Shown here piece by piece: positions 59,989-60,034 of a stretch of 60,034 nt of DNA. Position numbers and translations under genes: made by a program. This DNA comes from Chitinophagaceae bacterium UBA4857. GTDB taxonomy: Bacteria > Bacteroidota > Bacteroidia > Chitinophagales > Chitinophagaceae. Position 1 is the stretch's first letter. Each line of letters begins with the position of its first letter. A model generated the notes under the pieces. It saw nothing but the letters and a program-made list of their open reading frames with translations, had not been told where the DNA came from and did no database searches. The stretch lies in contig DHEF01000045.1 in NCBI GenBank assembly GCA_002399735.1, forward strand, positions 77,734-137,767. The letters run 5' to 3'.

Positions 59989-60034
59989 TGAACCGGATTG
60001 GATTCGAACCAATGACCTACTGCTTAGAAGGCAG
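59989..60034 (-). tRNA. tRNA-Arg(UCU), 3' part, cut by the window end
   Basis: On the minus strand the anticodon loop CTTCTAA (anticodon TCT) between CTGC and GCAG, variable loop AGGTC, T-arm ATTGG-TTCGAAT-CCAAT and acceptor CCGGTTC plus discriminator A are all present. CCA is not encoded. The 5' half lies beyond the window. Confidence 0.92.

Overview
The window looks like a chromosomal segment of a low-GC Bacteroidota bacterium, most like the Chitinophagaceae and relatives; I assign no genus. The signs are a SusC/SusD pair, secreted proteins with type IX secretion C-terminal domains, lipoproteins with Bacteroidota lipoboxes, few Shine-Dalgarno sequences, and TAnnTTTG-like -7 boxes.

Layout. 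93-14238: a carbohydrate utilisation locus. It holds a sugar MFS porter, aldose 1-epimerase and a DUF5107/TPR protein in one run, then a clan GH-D-like glycoside hydrolase, SusD and SusC in a second run, with a divergent AraC regulator. Together they would bind, import, cleave and epimerise a galactose-like sugar. 14715-22204: two secreted amidohydrolases, an esterase-like lipoprotein, a CPA1 Na+/H+ antiporter and a VOC protein. 22792-33075: two type IX secreted proteins, a CocE/NonD hydrolase and valyl-tRNA synthetase.

33418-47762: the most unusual part, an array of small, mostly single-gene modules, nearly all on the minus strand. They are separated by about 90-200 bp imperfect palindromes. 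Within most modules the upstream boundary (GTT...) is complementary to the module's own downstream boundary (...AAC), for example GTTAGGTGCA with TGCACCTAAC. This is the hallmark of integron-type gene cassettes cut at G/TT and bounded by attC sites. No integrase is visible, so I read it as an integrase-less cassette array (CALIN-like) with unusual long attC-like repeats of two families. A simple site (ATAACGCC-6 bp-GGCGTTAT) closes its upstream end. Cargo includes a SymE-like/XRE divergent pair, HEPN-like, transglutaminase-like, DUF6896-like, DUF7000-like, HAD, AraC/siderophore-interacting, propeller and leucine-rich repeat proteins, and one gene with an in-frame stop.

48044-56110: a copper/haem locus with two tandem MbnP-MbnH-like (di-haem MauG/CCP) pairs, a CDICGCG outer-membrane protein, a SCO protein, two paralogous C-x9-C-x3-C membrane-anchored proteins, DUF2911 and an AraC regulator. 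56326-59823: an Ntn-hydrolase fused to DUF2141, an HD hydrolase, a DHFR-like reductase and a DUF1349 protein. The window ends inside a tRNA-Arg(UCU) gene.

Several families of short interspersed repeats lie between genes: a GC-rich REP/MITE-like element, a 16-bp TTGCGACGCTCCGTTC family, and a 27-bp perfect inverted pair flanking the sugar-porter operon. All family assignments were made by eye from motifs; no database search was run.
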